Positions 33,539 through 43,436 are shown, counted from the first letter of the stretch. The stretch is DNA of 60,061 nt from Actinomycetota bacterium (GCA_021324675.1 JAJPIR010000255.1:1-60061), one strand, 5' to 3'. Made by a program: numbers and translations. Notes: generated by a model from the letters alone, not told the origin.

Positions 33539-34663
33539 TCATAGCACGGACAGGGGTAACGATCGACCCGACAGGCTGCGCCGCAGGACCGGCAGTCGTG
33601 TCGCCAGTTGCCTTAACGCGGTTGCCGACGCAGACGACGGCGAACCCAGGACGACCGGCACGCCACGATCACCGGCGACTCGGGCCTGGATGTCGAGGGG
33701 AATCTGAGCCAGGAGCGGCACCTTGGCTTGCGTGGCCAGTCGTTGGCCGCCGCCCTCTCCGAAGATGGTGGTGTGCTGCCCACAACTGGCGCACACCGTC
33801 GCGGTCATGTTTTCGATCACGCCGGCGATCGGCATGGCGTTGCGCGCGGCCATGGTCAGTACCCGTTCGGCGACGGTGTGAGCGGTGCTGGCCGGGGTGG
33901 TGACGGCCAGCAGGGCGGCGTCGGGGACTAGTTCGAGCAGCGAGAGAGTGATGTCGCCGGTTCCTGGTGGCAGGTCGATGAGCAGGATGTCCAGCTGTCC
34001 CCAGTAGGTGTCGGTGAGGAACTGCTGGAGGGCCTTGTGCAGCATCGGCCCCCGCCAGATGACCGGTTCACCGGCATCGACGAAAAAACCCACCGACATC
34101 AGCCCGACACCGTGGGCCGGTACGGGCAGCATCAGCCCGCCCAGGGTCAGCGGGTTGGAGTGGACTCCGAACAGCTGCGGGATCGAGTGGCCCCACACGT
34201 CAGCGTCCAGGATCCCGACCCGGTGACCGTCAGCGGCCAGAGCGGCGGCCAGGTTCGCCGTAACAGTGGACTTGCCCACCCCGCCCTTGCCGGAAGCGAC
34301 CGCGTAGATGCGGCAACTGGATCCGAGTCCGGTGATGGGCCGGGTGGTGGTGCGCAGGTGCTGGGCCAGCTCCGCACGCTGACGCACGGGCATGGAGACG
34401 AACTCGACGCTCGTGCCGCCAGCGAATCCCACGGCGGTGTCCACGGCGACGCGAACGGCGGCGGCGAGCTCGTCGCGGTGCGGGTGCTCGGCGGTGGCCA
34501 GTGCAAGCTCGATGGTGACCCCACCGCGGCGGGTAGGGCGAACGTCGTTGACCATGCCGAGCTCATCAAGGGAGCGATTCAGCAAAGGGTCGGTGACTGC
34601 TGCTGCGGCCGCGCGAGCCAGGTCCAGGTCGGCGCTGGGGCCGTGGCGAAGGTTGAGCATCAT
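33539..34663 (-). CDS. mrp: Mrp/NBP35-family Fe-S-cluster carrier ATPase
   Basis: 374 residues. The N-terminal ~90 residues form a MIP18-like (DUF59) domain; about 115 onward is the P-loop ATPase with the deviant Walker A SGKGGVGKST, switch DADVWGHSIP, and LIDLPPGTGD. The CASC pair near 290 is the bridging Fe-S site. It overlaps the molybdoenzyme gene by 4 bases, so it is translated with it and may help load Fe-S clusters or insert cofactor into that complex. It is probably a dedicated paralogue of the housekeeping Mrp. Confidence 0.9.
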   Translation of the reverse strand: MMLNLRHGPSADLDLARAAAAAVTDPLLNRSLDELGMVNDVRPTRRGGVTIELALATAEHPHRDELAAAVRVAVDTAVGFAGGTSVEFVSMPVRQRAELAQHLRTTTRPITGLGSSCRIYAVASGKGGVGKSTVTANLAAALAADGHRVGILDADVWGHSIPQLFGVHSNPLTLGGLMLPVPAHGVGLMSVGFFVDAGEPVIWRGPMLHKALQQFLTDTYWGQLDILLIDLPPGTGDITLSLLELVPDAALLAVTTPASTAHTVAERVLTMAARNAMPIAGVIENMTATVCASCGQHTTIFGEGGGQRLATQAKVPLLAQIPLDIQARVAGDRGVPVVLGSPSSASATALRQLATRLPVLRRSLSGRSLPLSVL

Positions 34664-37572
34664 CCCAGCCCCGGGTTGGTCGTGGGGACGCGGAAGGCCC
34701 GGCGTTTGGGCTTGACTGGCCGCATTTGGAATTCAGGTCGGCGCTGGCCCTCGGGGCCCAGGCGAGGGCGGGTTTTGGCGAGCCACTGCTGGTAGACCTG
34801 GGTTGAGCGGTTGGCGTCGACGTAGACGTCGCCGTACTGATCGCCGGGGTGGGCTCTTTCTAGACGGACTTTCTGCAGCCAGCAGTGCTGTCCGGACCAG
34901 GGGTCGGGTTGCACGGCGAACGCGAGGTTTTGGTGCACTCCGGGATCGCTCCACCAGATCCGTTGTGAGTCGGGGTCATCGGAGGCGAACGGGGCGACGG
35001 ACCTCTGGTAACGCAACAGCCAGGTGTTCGGACCGTGCGGATGAGTGATGTTGACCAGACCGCTGACCCAGCGGCTGCCTTCGGTGTCGTGCAGCCGCCA
35101 TCGACCCATGTGGTGGGACAGGGCGCAGACACCGGGGCGGATCCCCTCGGTGACCCACACCCGCGCAACGAGGTAACCGATCGCGGTTGATAAGCGCACC
35201 AGGTCGCCGGTGACCACACGGTGGCGGCGTGCGTCGGTCGAGTTCAGCCACAGAGGGTGGGTGTTGGAGATCTCGTTGAGGTATTTCGCGTTGCCCGAGC
35301 GGGTGTGGATCAGTGTGGGCAGCCGGAAAGTCGGCATCAAGACCAGCTCGCCGGCGTCGAGGTCGATCTCGCGGTAGGCGACGTGGGAGCGGATGTAGCC
35401 GGGGGTGGTGTGCTCGGCCCAGCCCCAGTCGCGCATCGCCGTGGAATACACCTCCAGCTTGCGTGAGGGTGTGAGCCAGCCGGCGGTAGTCGAGCCGTCG
35501 TCGTGGCGCACACCGACCGCGCCCGCCTCGCCGACCAGCGGTGGGGTCGAATCCAGGGTCACCGGCTTGCGCACCACCCCGCGGGTGTCGAGCCCGGTGT
35601 CGACCGTGGTGCCGCCGAGTTCTTCGGCGCGCAGCGGTCGCTCGTCCTGGCGGTAGAGGTCTTTGCCGACCTCGACGGCGCCATAGCGACGCATGTACTC
35701 CAGCGGAGTCAGGTCCTCGGCTTGCGCCTTTTCGACCAAGCCGGGTACCTGGTTTTCGAACATCCAGCGGTAGTACTCATCGACGGTAACTTTTTCCCCG
35801 GGCCGGTAGGGGGACTCGAAGTACTGCCGGATGCCCAGCGTCCCGTCTGGGTCGATGCGCCAGGACAGCTCGAACCAGAACTCGTTTTCTTCCCACACCT
35901 GACCGGGGTTGGCGTCGCGAGTGTCGGTCACCAGGTGCCCGAGCTTTTCCATCGCGACCCGGCGCACGGGCTGGCGAAAGCCTAACCACTGGCTGGCGTG
36001 GGTTTCGTAGGAGTGGGTGTCGTGGCGCTCGGTGGCATGGCCCATCGGCAGGACGTAGTCGGCGAATTCCGCGGTTTCTGACCAGGTCGGGGTCAGCGCA
36101 ATGTGCAGCCCAACCTTGTCCGGGTCGCTGAGCACCCGCATCCAGGCAAAACCGTCGGGATAAGTCCAGACCGGGTTGAACACCCGCGTGAAGTAGACCT
36201 CGAGCCGGCCGCGGCCCTCGGCCAGAAAATGCGGCAGCAGCATCGACATCTCGTTGGTGGCCAAGGGGTACTCCCGCGGCCAGGTCAACTCATTCCAGTG
36301 ATCGTGCGCCGGGGGCGTGGTCGGGCCATGCGGAATGACTTTGTTCCACCCGTTGGGGCTCGTCCCGCCCCGGGTGCCGATCGACCCGGTCAGGGCCAGC
36401 ACGAACCACAGGCAGCGGGCGACCTGCCAGCCACCGAGGTTGCCGGCCGCAGCCGAGCGCCAGATGTGCGCAGCCAGGCGGTGATCGCACTGGGCGACCA
36501 GTTCGGCGAGTTCGGCTATCCGCTCCACCGGGACCCGGGCCTCCTCGGCGGCGAATTCGAAGGTGAAGCCGGCGTAGTCAGCCTCAAGACGATCGAGAAA
36601 AACGTCGAACGACGGTTCGGCATCGGGGTGCAACTCGGCCAGGTAGGTCTGCCAGTTCAGCCAACGACGCAGGAACGGCGCGTCGATCTGGCGCGTGCGC
36701 AGCAGGTGGGAAGCGACCGCGAGCAAGATGGCCGCTTCGCTGCCCGGCCACGGTGCGATCCACACGTCGGCGTGGCTGGCAGTGTTGGACATCCGCGGGT
36801 CGATCACGACCAGCTTCGCACCGGACTGCTTGCCTTCCATGATCCGCTGGGCGTGCGGGTTGAAGTAATGACCCGTCTCCAGGTGACTGGACAGCAGCAA
36901 GATCACCTTTGCGTTCGCGTGATCCGGCGAGGGCCGGTCATAGCCGGCCCACAGCGTCATCCCGAACCGGGCGCCCGAGGAGCAGACGTTGGTGTGGCTG
37001 TTATGCCCGTCCACACCCCACGCTTGCAGGAACCGCTCGGCGAACCCGTCCTCGCCAGGTCGGCCGACGTGGTACATGACCTCGTCGTGGCGCTTGTGTT
37101 GGATCGCCGCGCGGATCCGGGCGGCGATGTCGTCCAATGCGGCATCCCAGCTGACGCGCTCCCACCGGCCCCCACCGCGCTGCCCGGTCCGACGCAGTGG
37201 ATACAGGATCCGCTCCGGGTCGTTGACCTGGTTGATCGTGGCCGGCCCCTTGGCGCAGTTACGTCCCCGCGAACCGGGATGCGCCGGGTTGCCCTCGACT
37301 TTCTTGACCGACAGGTCGTCCTTGTCGACGTAGGCCAGCAACCCGCAAGCTGACTCGCAGTTAAAGCAGGTCGTGGGGATGAGCATGTAGCTGTGCGCAA
37401 CCTTGCGCGGGTGGGCCTTGGCGTCGTATTCGACGTGGTGATCCCAGCTTGACACCGGGGGAAAGTTCCGCAGGTGCTCATGGCGACGCTCGCCGGGCAG
37501 CACGTGGCCATCTGCCGGCGAGATCGGGTCAGCCGGGATCGTGCGCTTGCGCTCCGGGACCGTTTCGGTCAT
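34660..37572 (-). CDS. Molybdopterin-dependent oxidoreductase, catalytic subunit (polysulfide/thiosulfate-reductase type)
   Basis: 970 residues. The N-terminal [4Fe-4S] motif is CFNCESAC...C (Cys 69, 72, 76, 106). The Mo ligand is Cys in SHTNVCSSGARFG (about 197). Further Mo-bisMGD motifs: VVIDPRMSNTASHADVW, HIWRSAAAGNLGGW, and a C-terminal domain near NEISNTHPLWLNSTDA. No Tat signal is present, so the subunit should face the cytoplasm. With the fused ferredoxin-NrfD protein it forms a membrane complex of the Psr/Phs/Ttr class; formate or another small oxyanion cannot be excluded as substrate. The stop overlaps mrp; 33 bases separate it from the upstream gene. Confidence 0.88.
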   Translation of the reverse strand: MTETVPERKRTIPADPISPADGHVLPGERRHEHLRNFPPVSSWDHHVEYDAKAHPRKVAHSYMLIPTTCFNCESACGLLAYVDKDDLSVKKVEGNPAHPGSRGRNCAKGPATINQVNDPERILYPLRRTGQRGGGRWERVSWDAALDDIAARIRAAIQHKRHDEVMYHVGRPGEDGFAERFLQAWGVDGHNSHTNVCSSGARFGMTLWAGYDRPSPDHANAKVILLLSSHLETGHYFNPHAQRIMEGKQSGAKLVVIDPRMSNTASHADVWIAPWPGSEAAILLAVASHLLRTRQIDAPFLRRWLNWQTYLAELHPDAEPSFDVFLDRLEADYAGFTFEFAAEEARVPVERIAELAELVAQCDHRLAAHIWRSAAAGNLGGWQVARCLWFVLALTGSIGTRGGTSPNGWNKVIPHGPTTPPAHDHWNELTWPREYPLATNEMSMLLPHFLAEGRGRLEVYFTRVFNPVWTYPDGFAWMRVLSDPDKVGLHIALTPTWSETAEFADYVLPMGHATERHDTHSYETHASQWLGFRQPVRRVAMEKLGHLVTDTRDANPGQVWEENEFWFELSWRIDPDGTLGIRQYFESPYRPGEKVTVDEYYRWMFENQVPGLVEKAQAEDLTPLEYMRRYGAVEVGKDLYRQDERPLRAEELGGTTVDTGLDTRGVVRKPVTLDSTPPLVGEAGAVGVRHDDGSTTAGWLTPSRKLEVYSTAMRDWGWAEHTTPGYIRSHVAYREIDLDAGELVLMPTFRLPTLIHTRSGNAKYLNEISNTHPLWLNSTDARRHRVVTGDLVRLSTAIGYLVARVWVTEGIRPGVCALSHHMGRWRLHDTEGSRWVSGLVNITHPHGPNTWLLRYQRSVAPFASDDPDSQRIWWSDPGVHQNLAFAVQPDPWSGQHCWLQKVRLERAHPGDQYGDVYVDANRSTQVYQQWLAKTRPRLGPEGQRRPEFQMRPVKPKRRAFRVPTTNPGLG

Positions 37573-37605
37573 GCCTGCCTCCTGTGCAGTGCTCGGCGAG
37601 CGAAC

Positions 37606-39156
37606 TTAAGACAACGGCACGTCCTGACCAGCACGAACGAACACGCTCTCGTAAGACAGCAGCGCGACCTGCACGGCCCCACCCGCGGCGACTACCGCAG
37701 CGAGAGCAATCCCCGACCAGCCGATCGCAGCGACTGCCGCAGCCACCACCGCAAGCCCCACGCCTGCCGGCCAGAACAGCCGCGCGTACGGGCCGTGGGT
37801 GGCCAGGTGCGCCGCGGTGGTGGCCTGGGCGGTGGTATGACGCCCCACGAACTCCAACAGCACCATCAACACGTGGATTGCGGTGGCGAGCACCAGCACC
37901 TGCGCGAGCAGCGCCACACCTTCAGGGGACAGCCCGCTGATCGCCGCAGCCACTGCCAGCGCACCAGCACCCACCATGATCGCCTGTGCCTGTAGATGCC
38001 AGAACAACAACGGCGACTGCCACAAGTCCCGGCCCTCGGCCTGACCGAACAGGAACGCGGTGTAGCCGGCGGTCAGCGCCCCACCTGGCACGGCAAGCGC
38101 CGCGAGCACCTTGAGCACTGCGGCCGCCGTGGACCCGGGACCGCTGGGGACCGCGCCGGACTCGATGAGGATGCCCAGCACCAGCCACGCCGCCGACAGC
38201 GCTGCGAACGCGGTCAGCACCACACCGCCGCGAACCAGCCACGAGGCCGGGTTGGGTTTGAGGAAGATGTAGAGGAACCGTTCCGGACGTTTGAGGTCCC
38301 AGACCAGCAGCGCCCCGGTCGTCACTGTGGTGACCAGAGCCAGCGCGGGAGCGATTACGGTGCCTACCGGTCCCAGGCCGATGCCCAGGAACAGGGCGAA
38401 AGCGGCGAGCATCAGCGCGCCGGCGCCGACGGCCTTAGTCCACAGGTAGGTAGTCACTCGCCAGCCCCAGGGCCGCGGGTGGGCGGTGTTGAGAGTGGTC
38501 CGGGCCCCGGTCACCGGATCCGGAGCCAAGTGTCCAGCTATGCCGGCGCGATGGGGGTCGGGTTGGGAGTACAGGTAGCCGCCCGCGGCGGGGGCAGCCA
38601 GCGGATCGAGCACCGCGCGGTCGGCACCCAGGTAGAACACGTTGGGCCCGGTGCCCTGCTCCGGGGCGCGCACCGAGACCGGGTTGCCTGCCACCAGCTG
38701 AGCGATCCCGCTGGTGGGATCGTCGAGGTCGCCCACCCAGATGGAGTGCGTGGGGCAGACCACCACGCAGGCTGGTTCCAGACCCGCGTCGATCCGGTGC
38801 GCACAGAAGTTGCACTTGGCTGCGGTATGGGTGTTCTCATCGAGGTAGATCGCGTCGTACGGGCAACCCTGCATGCAGCTTTTGCATCCGATGCAGCGCT
38901 CGGAGTCGAAATCGACGATGCCGTCGTCGCGGGTGAACAGCGCCTTGGTTGGGCAGATTCTCACGCAGGGAGCGTTGGTGCAGTGGTTGCAGCGCATCAC
39001 CCCGAAATCCCGCGTGCTTGACGGGAAGGTGCCCTGGTCGACGTACTTGACCCAGGTCCGGAACTGGCCCACCGGGATGTCATGTTCGGTCTTGCACGCC
39101 ACTGTGCATGCATGGCACCCGATGCAACTGCGCTGATCGATCGCGAACCCGTACCT
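37606..39156 (-). CDS. Fused four-cluster ferredoxin and NrfD/PsrC-type membrane anchor
   Basis: 516 residues from ATG 39156 (AGGGACGG upstream). Residues about 1-190 carry four Cys groups: CIGCHACTVACK, CNHCTNAPCVRICP, CIGCKSCMQGCP, and CNFCAHR...CVVVCP. After a linker to about 225, eight or nine membrane helices follow (for example WTKAVGAGALMLAAFALFLG), typical of NrfD. In most systems these are two proteins (PsrB and PsrC); here one chain serves both. It should pass electrons between quinone and the Mo subunit. Co-transcribed with 34,660 and mrp. Confidence 0.88.
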   Translation of the reverse strand, partial: RYGFAIDQRSCIGCHACTVACKTEHDIPVGQFRTWVKYVDQGTFPSSTRDFGVMRCNHCTNAPCVRICPTKALFTRDDGIVDFDSERCIGCKSCMQGCPYDAIYLDENTHTAAKCNFCAHRIDAGLEPACVVVCPTHSIWVGDLDDPTSGIAQLVAGNPVSVRAPEQGTGPNVFYLGADRAVLDPLAAPAAGGYLYSQPDPHRAGIAGHLAPDPVTGARTTLNTAHPRPWGWRVTTYLWTKAVGAGALMLAAFALFLGIGLGPVGTVIAPALALVTTVTTGALLVWDLKRPERFLYIFLKPNPASWLVRGGVVLTAFAALSAAWLVLGILIESGAVPSGPGSTAAAVLKVLAALAVPGGALTAGYTAFLFGQAEGRDLWQSPLLFWHLQAQAIMVGAGALAVAAAISGLSPEGVALLAQVLVLATAIHVLMVLLEFVGRHTTAQATTAAHLATHGPYARLFWPAGVGLAVVAAAVAAIGWSGIALAAVVAAGGAVQVALLSYESVFVRAGQDVPLS

Positions 39157-39353
39157 CATCAGCCCGTCCCTCACTGTTGCTGCCCAAGTCGGCGGCGTGA
39201 TGCCAGGCGCAACCCCATCTGCCGGGCCAACAATAGTCCTAATGTCCCTACTTATCGACGGCTCCGTAAGACCGCAGTGCGTCAGGTTGAATTCCGGCCT
39301 TTTTCGCCTGAAGGGACCTGCCGTCTTTCAGGCAGCCATGAGGCTGGCTTCGA
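39157..39353. promoter_or_regulatory. Spacer between GntR and ferredoxin-NrfD genes
   Basis: About 200 bases with a hairpin at 39,305-39,335 (arms GCCTGAA/TTCAGGC). This may hold the promoter and operator of the oxidoreductase operon. No gene is seen. Confidence 0.35.
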
Positions 39354-40130
39354 TCACGCCGCCGGCACCGCAGCCGAGGCGACGGCCAGCTGGTAGCCAC
39401 CCCGGGCGGAAAACTCGGCACGAAAGCCGAAGCGGTCCCCGCGCACCAGGGTCTGGCGCCACTCGATGGGGCGTCCACCCGCCATACCTCGGCGTTCGAT
39501 GGAGAACACCGCCACCCCGTCCGGGCAGCGCAAGATCTCGGCTTCCCTTGCGGTGGGCACCACCGCGTGGATCTGCTCGCAACCACCGTCAAGCCGGACC
39601 CCGGTGCGGGTGGCGAGTTCGTCGTACAACGAGGTGTGGGTGAAGTCGGCGGCAAGCAGCGGCTTGGCGAACGAGGCGGGAAGCCACACCCGATCCAGCG
39701 CGAGCGGCTCCCCGGCGGCCAGTCGCAGGCGCTCCAGGTGCAGTAGTGGCGTCGATTCCTCCAGTCCCAGCCGGACCGCGATCACCCCGTCGGCTCGCAC
39801 GTCGAGCCTGCGCACCACGCTGCTTTGATGCAGTCCCGCTGCCTCGACGGAGGCGAACAAGCTGTACAGCGCCCCCAGCGGCTGCTCGATTTCGGTCGGG
39901 CGGGACAGCCGGGGCGGGCGGCCGCGCTCGGCGGTGACCAGCCCTTCGCTCCGCAACGCCCGTAGCGCCTCGCGGACAGTGTTGCGACTGACCCCATACT
40001 GGGCGATCAGCGCCTTCTCTCCCGGGAACGCGCGATCGAACTCGCCCCGGGACAGGCGTCGTCGCAGATCTTTCTGTATCTGTGCCCACAGCGGCAGCGG
40101 GCTGTTTCGATCGAGCGCACGAGCTGCCAT
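39354..40130 (-). CDS. GntR/HutC-family regulator (UTRA domain)
   Basis: 258 residues from ATG 40130 (TAGGACCG upstream). The wHTH is PLPLWAQIQKDLRRRLSRGEF, then LIAQYGVSRNTVREALRALR, SEGLVTAERGRPPRL. The UTRA effector domain spans about 80-250 (FASVEAAGLHQSSVV, LALDRVWLPASFAKPLL). It lies immediately upstream of, and in line with, the oxidoreductase operon, so it is the likely controller. The ligand is unknown; HutC-type UTRA domains bind small molecules such as amino acids, sugars or metabolites. Confidence 0.88.
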   Translation of the reverse strand: MAARALDRNSPLPLWAQIQKDLRRRLSRGEFDRAFPGEKALIAQYGVSRNTVREALRALRSEGLVTAERGRPPRLSRPTEIEQPLGALYSLFASVEAAGLHQSSVVRRLDVRADGVIAVRLGLEESTPLLHLERLRLAAGEPLALDRVWLPASFAKPLLAADFTHTSLYDELATRTGVRLDGGCEQIHAVVPTAREAEILRCPDGVAVFSIERRGMAGGRPIEWRQTLVRGDRFGFRAEFSARGGYQLAVASAAVPAA

Positions 40131-40452
40131 CGGTCCTACCCGGTCCCCAGAGCGGCTATCGTCACCCAAGGATAAAGGTCAGGACATTCCACCCGCTCAA
40201 CGCCCCTGCGACTGTGAGTTCAGCGCCCATGCTGGACGTTGACCGGCCGGCAGGTGGCTTTCGTCCATGCGGACTGCGACCCGCACTCCGGAAGCGGCCG
40301 TCAGGGCGGTGACGGCGCAGCCAGCGGTGGTGATGCCGTAGGCATCGGTAACCGTGGAGAGTCGGCAAATCTCGCAGCCATGGAGCCAGCACTGTTTGAT
40401 ACCGCGGGAATGGGCATGTGTGACCGTGGGTATGGCCGTCCGTAGGTCGGAG
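40131..40452. other. Gene-free stretch
   Basis: Several overlapping frames. One minus-strand frame contains TDAYGITTAGCAVTALTAAS, which looks partly protein-like but has no start or neighbour support. Left unassigned. Confidence 0.35.
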
Positions 40453-41889
40453 TCAGGGGGATGCTGCAGCGCCGTCGGCACCGCATGGAATCTCGGGGAT
40501 TGTGGGGTAGCCAGCGGCCTGCCAGGCGGTCATACCCCCGGCAACGTTGAGTGGGGGGAGACGGCCTTCGCGGGTGAGCAGGCTAGCCGCGACGGAGGAT
40601 CTGTACCCGCTGCCGCAGATGACAGCCAGGGACTTATCGGTGGGGACTTCATCGAGCCGGCCCGGAAGTTCGGCGCCGGTGATGAACATGGCCGCCTCGA
40701 TGTGGCCAGCGGCCCACTCGGCAGGTTGTCGGACGTCAAGCACGTCTACCTGGCCGGAGTCCAGCTGCGCCTTGAGCTCGTGCACGGTGATCTGCGGCGT
40801 GGTCTGGATCGGCCGGGCGGCGGTCCGCCACGCGGTCATCCCCCCGGACAGCCAACCGATTGGGCTCGGGTAGCCGATGCGCAGCAGCTGCCAGGTGACC
40901 TCCCACAAGTCGTCGGGCCGGTCGAGTACCAGCAAGATGTCCGCCCCCTCGGGCAACACAGTGCCCGCCCAGGTGGCAAACGCTGAGCCCAGTCCGACGT
41001 TGAGCGCTCCGGGCGAATGCCCCCCACTGAAGGCCTCCGGGCTGCGGGTGTCCAAGGCCAGCGCGCCAGCGCCTTGTTTGTCGGCGAAGGCGGTCACGCT
41101 CAGGGCAGGAGGTTCGGCAAGCACTCCCAGCGGAGTCACCCCCCTGAGGTTCTGTCTACGCATCCGGCGCCAGTACGGCGGTACCGCCGGCAGATTGTCC
41201 AGCCGCAGGCACTCGCGCACGAACCCTTCGGTCGAGTCGACCCCGGCCAGGATCGCGTTGGTGCGCCGTTCATAGCCGACGGTCGTCGACAGCCGGCTGC
41301 CGATGTTGCCCCCGCACAGCGACCCGGCCACGTGAGTGGGAAACACCGCCACGTGATCGGGCAGCGTCAGCAGTTTGGTCTGGATCGTCCGGCAGAACAC
41401 CTGAGCGGCCTCGCGGGCCTGCTCGGATCCGCCAAGTAGGTCTGGCCGGGCCAGATCCCCTACCAGCAGCGCCCCTCCCGACAGCATCAGCGCGGGGACA
41501 TCCGCACTGGCTGACCGGTCATACAGCAGCAAGCTGAGATGCTCGGGAGTGTGTCCCGGGGTGTGCAGCACCTCGATGCCCACCTCACCCATCTCGATCA
41601 GCTCACCATCGTGGAGCGGCCGGTGGGCATAGCCCAACTGCGCCACAGCCGACCCCCACACCTCCAGCCCTGGCTCACGAACGGCGAGTTCGCCGAGCCC
41701 GGACAGGTAATCATTGTGGCCGTGGGAATCAGCGGCGTAAGCAATCCGTAACCCCTGTGCCCGGGCGGCCCCGTGGTAGACGTCCACATCGCGGCGCGGG
41801 TCGAACACCAGCGCCTGCCCCGTGGCCTCATCCCCGACCAGATACGAGGCATGCCCCAGGCCTTCCAGGTAAAACTGCTCAAACCACAC
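40453..41889 (-). CDS. Metallo-beta-lactamase-fold hydrolase/persulfide-dioxygenase-like protein with two rhodanese domains
   Basis: 478 residues from GTG 41889. The lactamase-fold part (1-250) has DSHGHNDYLSG (H-x-H-x-D), HTPGHTPEHLSLL, GDLARPD, and PTHVAGSLC, the metal ligands of the persulfide-dioxygenase/glyoxalase-II group. The first rhodanese domain (ALDTRSPEAFSGGHSPGAL) lacks its active Cys; the second (VLDVRQPAEWAAGHIEAA, then VICGSGYRSSVAAS) keeps it. Such fusions handle glutathione- or mycothiol-type persulfides. Its place 0.3 kb upstream of the oxidoreductase cluster supports sulfur-compound metabolism as the common theme. Confidence 0.85.
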   Translation of the reverse strand: MWFEQFYLEGLGHASYLVGDEATGQALVFDPRRDVDVYHGAARAQGLRIAYAADSHGHNDYLSGLGELAVREPGLEVWGSAVAQLGYAHRPLHDGELIEMGEVGIEVLHTPGHTPEHLSLLLYDRSASADVPALMLSGGALLVGDLARPDLLGGSEQAREAAQVFCRTIQTKLLTLPDHVAVFPTHVAGSLCGGNIGSRLSTTVGYERRTNAILAGVDSTEGFVRECLRLDNLPAVPPYWRRMRRQNLRGVTPLGVLAEPPALSVTAFADKQGAGALALDTRSPEAFSGGHSPGALNVGLGSAFATWAGTVLPEGADILLVLDRPDDLWEVTWQLLRIGYPSPIGWLSGGMTAWRTAARPIQTTPQITVHELKAQLDSGQVDVLDVRQPAEWAAGHIEAAMFITGAELPGRLDEVPTDKSLAVICGSGYRSSVAASLLTREGRLPPLNVAGGMTAWQAAGYPTIPEIPCGADGAAASP

Positions 41890-42432
41890 CGCTACACCGC
41901 CCCTTCGCGGTCCACAAAGGCGCCAGATCGGTATCCGCCACCACCTAGCCCGTGGAAACCGGCCTCGATCACCGTCCATTCAATAGCCCCGACCGGACGT
42001 CAATTCAACCGTGCGCGCCACACTGGCCACTGCCAGCCCACGTAAATCGCCCGGCTCGCGCTGATCGCAAGTCTGAGCATCCTGCGCCTAGACATGATCG
42101 AATCCCGGTATTAGCCGGACGCCTCCGTCACCGGTACCAGCGCAGCTGACAACGCGGACATGCCAACGCAGCCCATCTCACCAGCCGCGGTAGCCGAGGA
42201 ATGACGGCGATAAGCACCACCCAAGAGCGCCGCCAGCAGCACCCGGACAGCTACCAGCCAGCCCAAACGGGTGGATAGGAATCCCAAGCACCGTATTCAC
42301 GGCCAACTCCGCGAAAGATTACGACGACGATGCCACTATTTGCACGCCCCTGCCGGATCGCGGGTGGAGGCATAGTGCTCACCGACACAGTGGCCTCAGC
42401 CTCAACTTTCCCCTGCCGGCAGACCAGCTAAA
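41890..42432. other. Gene-free stretch
   Basis: About 540 bases without a convincing gene. Short Arg/Pro/Ser-rich frames only. Confidence 0.45.
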
Positions 42433-42759
42433 TCACTTGGGGAAGGTGCGATGTCCCTCAAGGTTGCCGCTCGGGGTCAACACAAACTGACCACTGGCGC
42501 CTGGAATAAAATCGCCACACGAGGCATTCTGTGCCCGCGGCACCGATACGCCTATAACATCGGCGCAATGACCACTGACCGTGATGGTACCGTTGTGCTC
42601 CGTGAAAGTAATGCCTGGGCCATGGGAGTCCAGTCCAAACGCCTGGCTGCAAGAAGCAAAGATTGGATGGGGGTTGTCGGCCAGAGCCGGCGGCACGGCC
42701 AGGCCTAGCGGCAGTGCTGCCAGGGCGGTTACACCGAGCGCTGACGTGAGCTTACGCAT
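42433..42759 (-). CDS. Small secreted protein
   Basis: 108 residues from ATG 42759 (AGAGGAG upstream). The first 27 residues are a Sec signal (MRKLTSALGVTALAALPLGL, cleavage after ALA before DNPHP). The mature part has three Cys (SCSQ, HCAD, SCGD) and a Thr/Gly-rich strand pattern (ITFTEHNGTITVSGHC). Its pattern recalls small actinobacterial secreted beta-proteins of unknown function. It stands alone. Confidence 0.7.
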   Translation of the reverse strand: MRKLTSALGVTALAALPLGLAVPPALADNPHPIFASCSQAFGLDSHGPGITFTEHNGTITVSGHCADVIGVSVPRAQNASCGDFIPGASGQFVLTPSGNLEGHRTFPK

Positions 42760-43195
42760 TGCCTTCTCCTCTGTTTTCTCGGATTCAGCGTCTGCACGCT
42801 GCGGACCCATCCGGGCATTCCTGGACTGCTCACTCGAGCCACCTCATCGCCGCACCCCGGCCAGGGAACACCCAAGCTATGGCCCGGTCACAGCGATCGA
42901 TTGGACCGGCACACGTTTGTCCACGTAGGCGAACGTGGAAAGTCCAGCAGTCAAGCGGAGGATTGCGCCAACGCTCACAAGGGACGGCTAACGCGCCTCA
43001 GTGCCTCCTCAGGCCACTGACCGTCTCTGGCGTCGAGCGCTGCTTGCCACCGCCAACACAACGACCCCTGCGACGGAGCAAAACGGAAGGTGAACTAAAC
43101 CTGTACACTGTGACGCAAAACGCTGTGGTTTCCCTATGACCATACCCTTACGTAATCGACGATGAGATCGACGGGAAAGAGGGTATCCGGCGGCC
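42760..43195. other. Gene-free stretch
   Basis: No protein-like frame identified. The 3' part (about 43,070-43,150) is relatively AT-rich. Confidence 0.4.
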
Positions 43196-43423
43196 CGAGC
43201 GAATCAACATCAACGCGATCTGCCCAGGCTTCCTCGCCACGGCGATGGTCCGCCCGTTCCTCGGAGACCCCGAGCTGAGCAAGGCTCTGCACGACAAGTC
43301 CCCCTGGCCCGAACTCGGCATCGCCGAGGACGTCGCCAAGGCAGCCGTCTACCTGTCCACCACCGACGCCCGTTTGCCACCGGGACCCTGCTCACCGTCG
43401 ACGGTGGCTTCACCTCGGCCTAA
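43196..43423 (+). pseudogene. C-terminal fragment of a short-chain dehydrogenase
   Basis: The frame reads RININAICPGFLATAMVRPF, then LGIAEDVAKAAVYLSTTDA; a frameshift near 43,372 then restores FATGTLLTVDGGFTSA and a stop. These are the PG loop and the C-terminal VDGG motif of an SDR. The N-terminal half, with the cofactor and active-site residues, is missing. Confidence 0.7.
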
Positions 43424-43436
43424 TCGGAGGATCGTC

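Noticed and set aside
36103-37353. Long open frame (416 codons) antisense to the molybdoenzyme gene
   Set aside because: It is a mirror frame of a strongly conserved gene in high-GC DNA and has no protein-like motif of its own.
34660-37572. Possible selenocysteine formate dehydrogenase
   Set aside because: The Mo-ligand position is a Cys codon (NVCSSG), with no in-frame TGA and no sign of a SECIS element.
37996-39021. Long open frame antisense to the ferredoxin-NrfD gene
   Set aside because: Gly/Arg/Gln-rich shadow of the real gene's third-codon bias.
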